Assembly: GCA_012727715.1 (NCBI GenBank)
Contig: JAAYGN010000046.1
Coordinates: 1 to 35,504 of the forward strand
Origin: Desulfovibrionales bacterium
GTDB lineage: Bacteria; Desulfobacterota; Desulfovibrionia; Desulfovibrionales; Desulfomicrobiaceae
Reading direction: 5' to 3'
DNA: 35,504 nt
Shown here: positions 18,229 to 28,347 of the stretch, in pieces
Layout: the number at the start of each line of letters is the position of its first letter
Numbering within the stretch: position 1 is the first letter of the stretch
The notes under the pieces: generated by a model
Databases searched by the model: none
What the model saw: the letters and a program-made list of their open reading frames with translations, nothing else
Told to the model about the DNA's origin: nothing
Program-made: the position numbers and the translations under genes

Positions 18229-18720
18229 TTACCCATGACAGGGACACCCCTGCCCCTCACTGGCCTGCACAGCCAGTTTGTTCCATTCTGTCTCGGAAAC
18301 CGGATTAAAACTTGGCGCTGGTCCCAAGGTATGGATACCACGGGTGAATTCCGTAACCACATGCTGCCAGCGTTGCCCTTCAGAGGCAGAGACCCAGGTG
18401 TATTCAAAACGTCGGTTATCAATTCCAGTTATGGGCAAGAATCGCTTGAGCATTTCCAGACGTCTGCGGGCATAAAAATTCCCCTCGGCATAATGACAGT
18501 CCCGAGGATGGCATCCAGACACAAGCACACCGTCAGCTCCATTCATGAACGCCCGGACAATAAATAATGGATCAATCCGACCAGAACAGGGGACACGAAT
18601 AATACGCAAATCCGTAGGCTGAACAAATCGCCCTACCCCAGCTGTATCTGCCCCTCCATAGGAGCACCAATTACATAAAAAACCAACTATTCGTAATTCG
18701 CGAATATTTTGGGGGGACAT
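18229..18720 (-). CDS. flxD: MvhD/FlxD-like hydrogenase iron-sulfur subunit
   Basis: IVGFLCNWCSYGGADTAGVGRFVQPTDLRIIRVPCSGRIDPLFIVRAFMNGADGVLVSGCHPRDCHYAEGN. Confidence 0.88.
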   Translation of the reverse strand: MSPQNIRELRIVGFLCNWCSYGGADTAGVGRFVQPTDLRIIRVPCSGRIDPLFIVRAFMNGADGVLVSGCHPRDCHYAEGNFYARRRLEMLKRFLPITGIDNRRFEYTWVSASEGQRWQHVVTEFTRGIHTLGPAPSFNPVSETEWNKLAVQASEGQGCPCHG

Positions 18721-20669
18721 AGGGCCTGGACCTCCGCAAGGATCTGGTTATCAGTAAAATGTTCGAGCTGAATAGCTCCCTGAGGACAGGTCACCGTGCA
18801 AATACCGCAACCCTGACAAACCGTGTCAATGACCTCAGCTTTGGGATTACCAAAGCGATCAGCCACTTCCTTAATGGCTCCAAAGGGGCAAGTCTGGATA
18901 CATTTGCCACAGCCCACACAACGCGGCTGATTGACCCTGGCTACAGCTGGGTCAGATTCCAGCTCTTTTTTGGATAAAAGGCCCAGAACTTTAGCGGCAG
19001 CAGCGCTGCCCTGGCTAACAGAAGCCGGGATATCCTTAGGGCCCTGGCAAGCACCAGCCAAATAAACTCCTGCGGTGTTGGTCTCCACAGGCTTGAGCTT
19101 GGGATGGCTTTCGACAAAAAATCCATACTGGTCTGGACAAACCCGTAATTTTTCGCCCAACTGGGCTGCACCAGCTGCTGCTTCAGCACCCACGGCCAGT
19201 ACAACCAAATCTGCCTGGACCTCTACCTGGGTTCCAGCCAGGGTGTCTGCTCCACGCACAAGAAGTTTGTCATCTTGAGGGTAAATCATGGAAACACGAC
19301 CACGCACATAGTGTGCACCGTATTCCTCCATGGCCCGGCGGGTAAATTCATCATACAATTTACCAGGTGAGCGGATATCCATATAAAAAACAAAGGATTG
19401 TGAGTCTGGCAAATGATCCTTGGTCAAGATGGCCTGCTTGGCAGTATACATGCAGCAAAATCCTGAACAATAGGGACGATCCACCGAACGATCTCTTGAA
19501 CCCACACACTGAATAAAAACGATATTTTTGGGCTCCTTTCCATCCGAAGGCCTCTTGATTTGCCCGCCAGTGGGACCAGAAGCAGACAAAAGGCGTTCAT
19601 ACTGCATGCTGGTAATGATATCTGGATAGCGCCCCTGCCCATATTGAGGATACTTGTGCCAATCAAAAAGATCATAACCAGTGGCCACAATCACTGCACC
19701 CACATCCACATCCACCAATTCGTCTTTTTGTTCATAATCAATACATTTGAGTGGACAAACGGTAGCACATATCCCGCATTTACCTTGCGTCAATTTAAGG
19801 CAGGATTGAGGGTTAATGGCTGCCTTTTTGGGTATGGCCTGAGGAAAAGGAATATTGATGGATGGGGCGGTACATAAATTTTCATTAAAGGGGTCTGGAT
19901 GCTTATGGCTGGGGCATTTTTCAAGACATAAGCCACATCCATTACAGACATTCCAATCAACATAGGTTGCCTTACGACGAATGGTTATGTGAAAGTTACC
20001 CACATATCCGCCCACACTTTCAACTTCAGCACAGGCATACAGGGTAATCTTTGGATGTTGGGCAATATCCACCATTTTAGGACCAAGAACACAAGAAGAG
20101 CAGTCCACAGTAGGAAAAGTTTTATCCAGCTTGGCCATTTTACCGCCAATGCTTTGTTCACGTTCAATTAAGACTACTTCCTGACCACCATCAGCACAGT
20201 CCAGGGCGGCCTGAATTCCAGCCACTCCACCACCAATAACCAGGACACGTTTTACGGTTTCAAAACGCTTGGGTATCAGAGGACGGTTGCGACGCAATTT
20301 TTCCACTGCCATGCGCACCAATTCTTGAGCCTTGATGGTATTGTCTTCCATGATTTTTCCAATCCAGGAAACATGCTCGCGAATATTGGCCATTTCAAAC
20401 ATATAACGGTTCAAGCCTGCTCTCTCCACAGCACGACGAAAAGTCTGCTCATGCATACGTGGAGTACAGGAAGCAACCACTACTCCATCAAGCTGTTGTT
20501 CCTTGACTGCGGCAATAATACCATCTTGGCCCGGCTCAGAACAAGCATACATGGTATCCGTAGAAAAAACCACATCTGGGTAGGTAAGAGCTTTAGCTGC
20601 AACCTTTGGACAATCAACAGTGCCAGCAATATTGCTACCACAGTGACAGATGAAAACTCCGATGCGCAT
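18687..20669 (-). CDS. hdrA: Heterodisulfide reductase-like subunit A
   Basis: MRIGVFICHCGSNIAGTVD; FAD motif VLVIGGGVAGIQAALDCADGG; VDCSSCVLGPKMVDIAQHPKI; multiple CxxCxxCxxxCP ferredoxin motifs. Confidence 0.92.
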   Translation of the reverse strand: MRIGVFICHCGSNIAGTVDCPKVAAKALTYPDVVFSTDTMYACSEPGQDGIIAAVKEQQLDGVVVASCTPRMHEQTFRRAVERAGLNRYMFEMANIREHVSWIGKIMEDNTIKAQELVRMAVEKLRRNRPLIPKRFETVKRVLVIGGGVAGIQAALDCADGGQEVVLIEREQSIGGKMAKLDKTFPTVDCSSCVLGPKMVDIAQHPKITLYACAEVESVGGYVGNFHITIRRKATYVDWNVCNGCGLCLEKCPSHKHPDPFNENLCTAPSINIPFPQAIPKKAAINPQSCLKLTQGKCGICATVCPLKCIDYEQKDELVDVDVGAVIVATGYDLFDWHKYPQYGQGRYPDIITSMQYERLLSASGPTGGQIKRPSDGKEPKNIVFIQCVGSRDRSVDRPYCSGFCCMYTAKQAILTKDHLPDSQSFVFYMDIRSPGKLYDEFTRRAMEEYGAHYVRGRVSMIYPQDDKLLVRGADTLAGTQVEVQADLVVLAVGAEAAAGAAQLGEKLRVCPDQYGFFVESHPKLKPVETNTAGVYLAGACQGPKDIPASVSQGSAAAAKVLGLLSKKELESDPAVARVNQPRCVGCGKCIQTCPFGAIKEVADRFGNPKAEVIDTVCQGCGICTVTCPQGAIQLEHFTDNQILAEVQALCPPKIFANYE

Positions 20670-20678
20670 TGTTTCCCC

Positions 20679-21563
20679 CTATTTCACTGGCACGGGTTGT
20701 TTGATCTTACCCAAAACACGATGTGGATCTACACACAACTTGTTCAAGCCCAGTTCAGTTCGATCAAGACCCAAAGCATAGCCCATAAGTTGAGTGTAAT
20801 AAAAAACAGGCATCTGGAAATTTTCTCCCAGGGCCCTGTTTATCTGCCCTTGTCGCAAATCCAAGTTCATCTGACACAAGGGACAAGCTGTAACCAAACA
20901 GTCAGCCCCAAGACGACGAGCAGCATCCAGCAATTTTCCAGATAAACGAGCCACAATATCTCCCCTGGGAATGCCGTAAGAAGCACCACAGCACTCCACC
21001 TTGAGGGGGAAAGGCAGGACTTCCGCGCCCAGGGCGCACATAAGCCTGTCCATGGCCATGGGATTTTCATGATCATCAAAGCGCATTAACACCGGAGGAC
21101 GATTCATAATACACCCATAATAACAGGCAATTTTTATCCCTGTTAACGGATTGACGACCTTGGACAGGATCAGTTGAGGGTCAACCTGCTCATCGAAAAC
21201 CTGCAACACAGACTTGGTTTCCACATTGGTTCGACAGGGAATATCAAGCAAAGCATTGACCTGGTCACGAAAATCCTGATGTGCCATTTTATGCGCAGCA
21301 GTGCGCAAATTCGTCAAACAACTTGGACAAGGTGTCGCCACCTGATCAAGGCCCATACCTTCTACCTGTGCCAGGTTGCGGGCAGATAAAGCTGCAGAAA
21401 GAACATGGTTGACTGTATGCGCCGGACTTGAACCACAGCAGCTCCAATCTTCCACATCCACAAGATCAACCTGTAAAGCTCGGCAGACAGCACGAGTCGA
21501 ACTGTCATACTCCACAGATGTGCCCAGCCCTGAACACCCAGGATAATAAGCAATTTTAGCCAT
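20679..21563 (-). CDS. hdrB: Heterodisulfide reductase-like subunit B
   Basis: Two CCG domains: YPGCSGLGTSVEYD...DWSCCGSSPAH and CYYGCIMNRPP...VECCGASYG. Start 21563 preceded by AAGGAGG. Confidence 0.9.
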   Translation of the reverse strand: MAKIAYYPGCSGLGTSVEYDSSTRAVCRALQVDLVDVEDWSCCGSSPAHTVNHVLSAALSARNLAQVEGMGLDQVATPCPSCLTNLRTAAHKMAHQDFRDQVNALLDIPCRTNVETKSVLQVFDEQVDPQLILSKVVNPLTGIKIACYYGCIMNRPPVLMRFDDHENPMAMDRLMCALGAEVLPFPLKVECCGASYGIPRGDIVARLSGKLLDAARRLGADCLVTACPLCQMNLDLRQGQINRALGENFQMPVFYYTQLMGYALGLDRTELGLNKLCVDPHRVLGKIKQPVPVK

Positions 21564-22116
21564 TGATGCCTCCTTGGCGAAAACGCTCAAATATCCGTGC
21601 TACCTGCTCACGTCCCTGAACAGGATGGGGCTTAAACGGCAATTTGCCGCGCATAAGAGCTGTGGGAGCCAAATCAACATCAGTAAAAATTCGACCCGAA
21701 CGAGTCATATAAGCAACCATAAGACCCATTTCATAGGCTCGGCCATGGCGCTCCACAGACTTTAAAAAGGAATCCACAAAAACCTTTACTGCTCTTTCCG
21801 TAGCATACCCAGCCTCTCGAGCCATATGACGACAAACATCCATGACCAAAGCAACATCAATGAGATTGGGACAGCGTGTTGTACAGGACTGACATGATCC
21901 GCACAGCCACAAGGAGCGACTTTGGAGTACAGCCTCCTTTTGTCCAGCCTGAATTAGGCGCATTATCTGACTGACAGAATAGTCATAGGCAAAGGTGTAC
22001 GGGCATCCCGCCGTACAATTACCGCACTGGTAGCATGTTTTTAGATTCTGATGGCTACGGGACTCGACTTCAGCAATAAAATCCTGGTCAGCTGTAGTCA
22101 GATCAAAAGTTTGCAT
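21556..22116 (-). CDS. hdrC: Heterodisulfide reductase-like subunit C
   Basis: CYQCGNCTAGCPYTFAYDYSVSQIMRLIQAGQKE...LWLCGSCQSCTTRCPNLIDVALVMDVCR. Confidence 0.9.
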   Translation of the reverse strand: MQTFDLTTADQDFIAEVESRSHQNLKTCYQCGNCTAGCPYTFAYDYSVSQIMRLIQAGQKEAVLQSRSLWLCGSCQSCTTRCPNLIDVALVMDVCRHMAREAGYATERAVKVFVDSFLKSVERHGRAYEMGLMVAYMTRSGRIFTDVDLAPTALMRGKLPFKPHPVQGREQVARIFERFRQGGING

Positions 22117-22277
22117 AAGGTACCCACCATGGTAAAAAAAGAATAATGACTGGTTGCTCGTGTATGCTTGACAAGATTTTTTTCAAATATTTATCAATCT
22201 GATATGATTTTGAAACTTTGGTACGATAAAAGTATTCCACCTTTCAAGGAAAAAACCTGTATATTTATACTTAATAC

Positions 22278-23246
22278 TTATCTGTCCTGTCTTTTTTGTG
22301 CCTCTAAATCCTGAGAGTCAAACTCTTCGTCACGAGCTTGTTGAAAACCATAATCCAATAATTTGATGGTTTCTTCATGACGAACTTGGGCAGTAGCAGC
22401 CCCTAAAACCACAGCCAGCAATCGCAGATCACCTCGTTTGGCTGTAGCCACAATGCTGTACCCTGAGGCAGAAACAAATCCGGTCTTAAGGCCATCAAGA
22501 CCGGGATAGCTTCTCAGTAACGTGTTGGGATTGCTATGGGTAGTTCCTTGATAGGTATGGGTAGCCAGGGAATGCAGTGCCAGAGCCTGAGGAAAACGTT
22601 GTATATAGCTCATGGCTAGTTGCGCAAGATCACGGGCAGTCGATATCTGTCCGACAGCTGGCAAGCCATGAACATTTTTAAAAACAGTTTTGGTCATGCC
22701 CAGGGTTTTGGCCTTATCATTCATCTGCCGAATAAACCTGGCAGGATTGCCTTGGGTCAGATACTCACTCATGGCCACACAGGCATTATTGGCAGAAATC
22801 ACACTCATACCTTTGACCAACTCAGCCAAGGCCACTTTTTCTCCTTGGACGAGAGACATATTGGCTCCACCAGTTTGTATGGCCTGAGCACTGATGGGTA
22901 TAGGAGTACCCCAAGAAAGAGCACCATGGTCGAGGGCTTCGTAAATCAAATACAAGGTTACAAGTTTAGTCAAGGAGGCTGGGGCCATACCTTTATCGGC
23001 GTTAAATTCATAATACACCTGCCCTGTAGTCATGTTCACCAAAAATGCAGCCCGTGTACTCAAGTGCAAGGCGTGCTTGGAAGATACTCCCCTTTGCTCT
23101 TCACCCCAAAAAGCAGAGACTACTCTCTTATTTTGATCATGTACTTTTGCTGCCAAGCCAGGTTCGTGGGCAAAACTTACAAATTCTGTGGGCACAGTGC
23201 TTAAGCACAACAACAAAAAAGATAAAATATAAAATAATGTTCTCAT
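22278..23246 (-). CDS. D-alanyl-D-alanine carboxypeptidase (PBP5/6-type)
   Basis: Signal peptide; SxxK in MAPASLTKLVTLYLIYEAL; SxN SANNACVAMSEY; KTG in GLDGLKTGFVSASGYSIVATA. Confidence 0.92.
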   Translation of the reverse strand: MRTLFYILSFLLLCLSTVPTEFVSFAHEPGLAAKVHDQNKRVVSAFWGEEQRGVSSKHALHLSTRAAFLVNMTTGQVYYEFNADKGMAPASLTKLVTLYLIYEALDHGALSWGTPIPISAQAIQTGGANMSLVQGEKVALAELVKGMSVISANNACVAMSEYLTQGNPARFIRQMNDKAKTLGMTKTVFKNVHGLPAVGQISTARDLAQLAMSYIQRFPQALALHSLATHTYQGTTHSNPNTLLRSYPGLDGLKTGFVSASGYSIVATAKRGDLRLLAVVLGAATAQVRHEETIKLLDYGFQQARDEEFDSQDLEAQKRQDR

Positions 23247-23508
23247 AACGTGTTGCCTTGAAAACTTTTTTTAAACTATCTCTTAATCACGTAAAATCAA
23301 TAGCAAGTAACATCATAATTTAATTGATAAAAGCATAATTAGTGCACAAGGCTGTCAAGTAGATGCCAAGTTTATCTTTAACCATCTTTTAAATTGTGCT
23401 TATGAATTTCGACAAATAATATCAGTAAGTTAGAATAATACAAAATAAAAAAATCCGATTACACTCTAGACAATTGCACAACCAACAACGTAAGCATTCA
23501 GGTTCATT

Positions 23509-23553
23509 TGTACTTCAGAGCACAAAAAAAGCTAGTGATAGTCTTGAAGTACA
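23509..23553. repeat. Inverted repeat in mgtE leader
   Basis: TGTACTTCA (23509-23517) and TGAAGTACA (23545-23553), 27-nt spacer. Confidence 0.5.
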
Positions 23554-23631
23554 TTGACAGTTATCTTGGCGCAGGTCTTTTTGCCTGCCTTGGTATTTTA
23601 TCCTTTGTTTGAACCATCAAGGAATATGCTT

Positions 23632-24990
23632 ATGGCTAATCCTCTTTTTGCTCCCGAGCTCTTGGAATTACTTAATGCTGGTGATGCTCAGGCATTACAA
23701 GAGGTCGCCAATGCCTTGCATTCAGCCGAAATGGCTGAATTTATTGCGGCATTGGATGATATTGATATTTGGCGCTTATTGTCCTTGTTGCCCAAGCAAC
23801 ACTCTGCTGAAATTTTCTCTCACTTTGATCTTGATCGACAAGTAGAACTGGCAAGTGATGTTAATCGTCAGGCCATGGCCAGAATGCTGGAAGAACTGCC
23901 CCATGATGACCGGGCCGATCTGGTTAATCGCCTGGATCCCCAAGTGGCAGAACAAATATTACCCCTGGTCGCTCGTGCAGAACGCGAAGATATTCGAAAC
24001 CTCGCCAGTTATCCCGAAGGCACGGTTGGCTCCATCATGAGTAGTGACTACGCCACCTTGCGCCCAGGGATGACCATTAAGGAAGCTTTGGAACAGGTCC
24101 GCATTCAGGCCCCCACAAGAGAGACAGTCTATTATATTTATGTTGTTGATGCTGAACATCATTTAATTGGATTTGTGTCTTTGAAAGACTTAATTTTAGC
24201 CAAGCCCATGCAAACTGTAGGCGAAATGATGAATACAGAAGTTATTCATGCTTTTGCCGATGACAATCAGGATACTGCCGCTCAACCCATTGAAAAATTT
24301 GACTTGTTGGCCTTACCTATCGTTAATACTGAAAACAAACTGGTCGGTATTGTTACTGTTGATGATGTTATGGATGTTCAGGAAGCCGAGGCTACCACAG
24401 ACTTTCACAAAATGGGTGGAACAGATCTGGTGGATGTCAGCCTCAAGGACGCTGGCCTTGCAGTACTCTACCGGGCCCGCATTCCTTGGCTCATGGTATT
24501 GGTGTTTATGAATATTTTTTCTGGTGCAGGCATTGCCCACTTTGAAAACACCATTGCAGCCATGTCATCCCTGATTTTCTTTTTACCTCTTTTGATTGAC
24601 TCTGGTGGAAATGCTGGCTCTCAGGCAGCTACCCTCATGGTTCGTGCGTTAGCCATTGGTGATGTACGTTTACGAGACTGGTTTAGTCTTTTACGCAAAG
24701 AATTTCTTATCTCGCTTCTTTTAGGATTGACCATGGCTATGGGAGCCATGCTGTTGGCTGGTTTTCGATCTCCGGAAATCATTGTTCCCATTGGCCTGAC
24801 CATGGTGGCTATTGTGCTTTTTGGCAGTTTGGTAGGTATGAGTCTTCCCTTTCTCTTGGCTACTTTTCGCTGTGATCCGGCCACAGCCAGTGCCCCCCTC
24901 ATTACTTCCATTGCAGACATTGGTGGTGTGCTCATTTATTTTAGTATTTCTACCTGGTGGCTGCGTGATTTAGTTAACACAGCGGGATAG
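23632..24990 (+). CDS. mgtE: Magnesium transporter MgtE
   Basis: MgtE N-domain repeats (DDRADLVNRLDPQVAEQILPLV), CBS pair (YVVDAEHHLIGFVSLKDLI...VNTENKLVGIVTVDDV), FFLPLLIDSGGNAGSQAATLMVRALAIGDV. ATG 23632 preceded by AAGGA. Confidence 0.93.
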   Translation: MANPLFAPELLELLNAGDAQALQEVANALHSAEMAEFIAALDDIDIWRLLSLLPKQHSAEIFSHFDLDRQVELASDVNRQAMARMLEELPHDDRADLVNRLDPQVAEQILPLVARAEREDIRNLASYPEGTVGSIMSSDYATLRPGMTIKEALEQVRIQAPTRETVYYIYVVDAEHHLIGFVSLKDLILAKPMQTVGEMMNTEVIHAFADDNQDTAAQPIEKFDLLALPIVNTENKLVGIVTVDDVMDVQEAEATTDFHKMGGTDLVDVSLKDAGLAVLYRARIPWLMVLVFMNIFSGAGIAHFENTIAAMSSLIFFLPLLIDSGGNAGSQAATLMVRALAIGDVRLRDWFSLLRKEFLISLLLGLTMAMGAMLLAGFRSPEIIVPIGLTMVAIVLFGSLVGMSLPFLLATFRCDPATASAPLITSIADIGGVLIYFSISTWWLRDLVNTAG

Positions 24991-24991
24991 T

Positions 24992-25837
24992 CTAACTTTC
25001 TCGTATAAAACCTTTGGATTTAAGTTTGTGTGCATAATGGGAGTGCAACGGACGAACCAAAAGCAGGCGTTTTTGTGCTCGAGAGGCGATGACCTTATCC
25101 CCAGTTCGTAAAACTACTCCTGTTTGACCATCCTGGGTGAGATATACCTTGGAGTCTGCTTCCAAGACCTCTACATGCAAATCATCTTCAAAAGGTAGAA
25201 TCATGGGCCGGAAAGCATGCAAAAAAGGACAAATAGGCGTTAAGGCAAAAACATCCAGTTCCGGATAAATGAGAGGACCACCAGCAGAAATGGAATACCC
25301 TGATGATCCGGTAGGGGTAGCCACAATCATGCCATCAGCTCGCACCATCCCCAAATGGTCCCGACCATACCACATATTAAGGCGAATCATGCGTGCCAGG
25401 CTACCACAACTGATAACCAGGTCATTCACAGCATAGCCCTGATAAAACTCCTGCTCGTGACGAAATACCTTGAAACTGACCACCAATCGGGAAGAAAGGG
25501 CATATTGACCAACAACAATGTCCTCCAAAGTACCTTGCCAATCTTCAGGTGACAACTCGGTTAAAAAACCTACCTTGCCCAAATTGAGGCCCAGAACAGG
25601 AATTTCCCGTTCCAATACTCCCCGGGCCACTCCTAAAAGAGTTCCATCCCCGCCCAAGGTCAAAACCATGTCCACATTATCCCAGTCAGCTTCCAGGGAA
25701 GTATTTTTTGTGGCTTGAAAAATAGTGGATATGCACCCATTTTTTCTAAGCCAGTCTTGAATTTCAAGAGCCATTTGTGCGGCCAACTCATTACCGACCA
25801 TATGGACCAACATCATCTGCTTTAGAGTGCTCTTCAT
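24992..25837 (-). CDS. nadK: NAD kinase
   Basis: VLTLGGDGTLLGVARGV; NDLVISCG; RADGMIVATPTGSSGYSISAGGPLI. Confidence 0.93.
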   Translation of the reverse strand: MKSTLKQMMLVHMVGNELAAQMALEIQDWLRKNGCISTIFQATKNTSLEADWDNVDMVLTLGGDGTLLGVARGVLEREIPVLGLNLGKVGFLTELSPEDWQGTLEDIVVGQYALSSRLVVSFKVFRHEQEFYQGYAVNDLVISCGSLARMIRLNMWYGRDHLGMVRADGMIVATPTGSSGYSISAGGPLIYPELDVFALTPICPFLHAFRPMILPFEDDLHVEVLEADSKVYLTQDGQTGVVLRTGDKVIASRAQKRLLLVRPLHSHYAHKLKSKGFIRES

Positions 25838-25865
25838 TTTTTACAATACTATTTTACCACAGGAT

Positions 25866-27218
25866 TTATTTTTGATTATGGCTGGACCGGAAAACCATAC
25901 GCAAAGGCACCTTGTCCAAACGAAAAACCTTGCGCAACTGATTTTCCAGATAACGAACATAAGTGCCGGCAAAAAGTTTTTCGTCATTAACAAAAAAAAC
26001 AAAGGTTGGTGGCTGGGCAGCGGCCTGAGTCATATAATAAATCTTGCCCCGTCGCCCCTTGACTACCGGAGGCTGGTGACGCTCCATAACCAATTTCACC
26101 AGCCGATTTAATTCCCCGGTGCCAATGCGTACCTGGCACTGTTGCCACAACTTTTCTATCAGAGGTATGAGCCCACCCAGGCCAGCCCTGGTAATAGAGG
26201 AAGAATAAAGTATGGGCACATGAGCACAAAAGGCAAAGTCGTGGACCACTTCCTGACGCGCTCTGGCCAATTGGTCTTTGGTTAACAGGTCAATTTTGTT
26301 CATAACAATGATAAAGGGAATTTTTTCTGTATCCAAAAAAGCAAGCAGGCGTTTATCCTGGCTAACGACTCCACCTACAATATCCAATACTAAAACGACA
26401 ACATCTGCTCTTTTGGCGGCCTGAAAAGCACGCACCACACTAAAATATTCTAAAGATTCCGTGACCTTGGGTTTGCGCCGTACTCCAGCGGTATCCACCA
26501 AGGTATAGGTCTTTCCTCCCTGCACAATATTCACATCCACCGAGTCTCGCGTTGTGCCGGCCTGGGGGCTGACGATAAGCCGTTTTTTACCCACCAAGGC
26601 ATTGATAATAGAAGATTTGCCAGCATTGGGGCGCCCTAAAAAGGCAATTTTTCGCCCCGCCTGTACGCCGTCCTCTGCAGACACACCTTCCTTGGGCAAA
26701 GCTTCAGGCAATGCCTGTTCAGGCAAAGCCTCTTCAATGGCGTCGCGCAAGGAGTAGATACCAAAGCCATGAGCTGCCGACACCGCCTGCATGGCAAAAC
26801 CCAGAGCAAAAAACTCACTGCTCAAAATTTCCTCTTGTTCCGGTCCATCAATTTTATTGATGACCAAAAGCACTTTTTGTCCTGATTGGCGCAAAAATTG
26901 GGCAACTTGCTCATCTTGAGGATGCAGTCCGTCACGCCCATCGACCACAAAAAGTATCAGATCCGCACTGCCCATAGCTTCTCTGACCTGCTCAAAAATA
27001 TCCAGTTCCAGCTCATCACTGGTTTGAGGGACAATGCCGCCAGTATCGACCAACATATAGCTGAGCCTATCACCTTGGACCTCATGAAAAATGGAATCTC
27101 GGGTCACCCCAGGCAAATCATGAGTAATGGAGACACGTTTTTTTATCAGACGATTAAATAAGGTGGATTTGCCCACATTGGGCCGACCCACAAGGGCTAC
27201 CAAGGGTAAGGTATTCAT
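25866..27218 (-). CDS. der: Ribosome biogenesis GTPase Der (EngA)
   Basis: Two GTPase domains: GRPNVGKSTLFNRL...VDTGGIVP...NKIDGPE and GRPNAGKSSIINALVGK...VDTAGVRRK...NKIDLL. Confidence 0.96.
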   Translation of the reverse strand: MNTLPLVALVGRPNVGKSTLFNRLIKKRVSITHDLPGVTRDSIFHEVQGDRLSYMLVDTGGIVPQTSDELELDIFEQVREAMGSADLILFVVDGRDGLHPQDEQVAQFLRQSGQKVLLVINKIDGPEQEEILSSEFFALGFAMQAVSAAHGFGIYSLRDAIEEALPEQALPEALPKEGVSAEDGVQAGRKIAFLGRPNAGKSSIINALVGKKRLIVSPQAGTTRDSVDVNIVQGGKTYTLVDTAGVRRKPKVTESLEYFSVVRAFQAAKRADVVVLVLDIVGGVVSQDKRLLAFLDTEKIPFIIVMNKIDLLTKDQLARARQEVVHDFAFCAHVPILYSSSITRAGLGGLIPLIEKLWQQCQVRIGTGELNRLVKLVMERHQPPVVKGRRGKIYYMTQAAAQPPTFVFFVNDEKLFAGTYVRYLENQLRKVFRLDKVPLRMVFRSSHNQK

Positions 27219-27220
27219 AA

Positions 27221-28255
27221 TTATAACTCTTGGCCGATCATCTCGGCTATACTGTGAGAATAAGGAGGATAAAGCACGCCACGTTCGGTGATCAGAGCAT
27301 CAATCAAGGCATGATCCGTAACATCAAAGGCAAAGTTGAACACAGGTACATCTAGGGGAGTAATTTGAGTTGCCCCCACATGAGTCACTTCCAAAGGCGT
27401 ACGCTCTTCAATGGGAATCAAGGAACCATGGCCAATGGTTAGGTCAAAGGTGGAACTGGGGGCGGCCACATAAAAGGGAATGCCATAGTGCTTGGCCAAG
27501 ATAGCTACCCCTGAGGTACCGATTTTATTGGCCACATCACCATTAGCCACAATACGGTCAGCCCCAACCACAACCTTATCCACCATGCCACGCTGCATCA
27601 GCAGAGCGCAGGCATTATCACAAGCAACAGTCACGGCAATGCCATCTTGCTGCAACTCATAGGCAGTAAGGCGGGCACCTTGTAAAAACGGTCTGGTTTC
27701 ATTGGCAATAACTGAAATATTTTTCCCCATATCCACTGCCCCACGAATAACACCAAGAGCTGTACCATATCCGGCAGTAGCCAGAGCGCCGGCATTGCAA
27801 TGGGTCATGACTGTATCCCCATCTTGCAAAAGTTCGCTCCCCAAGCGTCCCATGATTTTATTCATGGCAATATCGTTTTGATGCATTGCTTGAGCCTGAT
27901 CAAGCCAAAGTGTAGCCAGTTTGTCTGGTTCTGTAACCCCTGCTCCTTTAGCGCGCATGGTTTGTACTGCCCAGGTCAAATTTACAGCTGTTGGTCGGGC
28001 CTGGGCCAAAAGATCCAACAAGGATTCAAGCTCAAACATCCAGTTTGCACCAGCCCTTTGCGCCTCCTCAAGAGCAAGACAACATCCATAAGCCGCACAA
28101 ACCCCAATGGCTGGTGCACCGCGCACGACCATGGTTTGTAAAGCAAAGATGACCTCCTGTACTGTCCGGCATACAAAACTCTCCTCAATCAAGGGGAGTT
28201 TACGCTGATCCAAAAGGAGTAACACTCCGTTTTCAAAACGAATATGATCGTCCAT
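27221..28255 (-). CDS. mtnA: S-methyl-5-thioribose-1-phosphate isomerase
   Basis: [74 protein letters not shown]. Confidence 0.95.
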   Translation of the reverse strand: MDDHIRFENGVLLLLDQRKLPLIEESFVCRTVQEVIFALQTMVVRGAPAIGVCAAYGCCLALEEAQRAGANWMFELESLLDLLAQARPTAVNLTWAVQTMRAKGAGVTEPDKLATLWLDQAQAMHQNDIAMNKIMGRLGSELLQDGDTVMTHCNAGALATAGYGTALGVIRGAVDMGKNISVIANETRPFLQGARLTAYELQQDGIAVTVACDNACALLMQRGMVDKVVVGADRIVANGDVANKIGTSGVAILAKHYGIPFYVAAPSSTFDLTIGHGSLIPIEERTPLEVTHVGATQITPLDVPVFNFAFDVTDHALIDALITERGVLYPPYSHSIAEMIGQEL

Positions 28256-28289
28256 AACCCAGACCTCAATATGCTAAAAAGTGTATCGC

Positions 28290-28324
28290 CAATAAAAAAC
28301 CGGACCACAAAGTAGCCCGGTTTT
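28290..28324 (-). terminator. Intrinsic terminator downstream of the mini-parvulin
   Basis: Minus strand AAAACCGG-N13-CCGGTTTT followed by TT. Confidence 0.7.
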
Positions 28325-28347
28325 CAAGTATTCAAAATAAAAAAGGA

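Noticed and set aside
18208-20945. Plus-strand ORFs opposite flx/hdr genes (e.g. 18208-18567, 20325-20945)
   Set aside because: Antisense to clearly recognised genes, with no family-like sequence; typical shadow ORFs.
18687-21563. Possible selenocysteine or frameshifted Hdr subunits
   Set aside because: hdrA and hdrB are open at full expected length with intact motifs; no in-frame TGA needs recoding.
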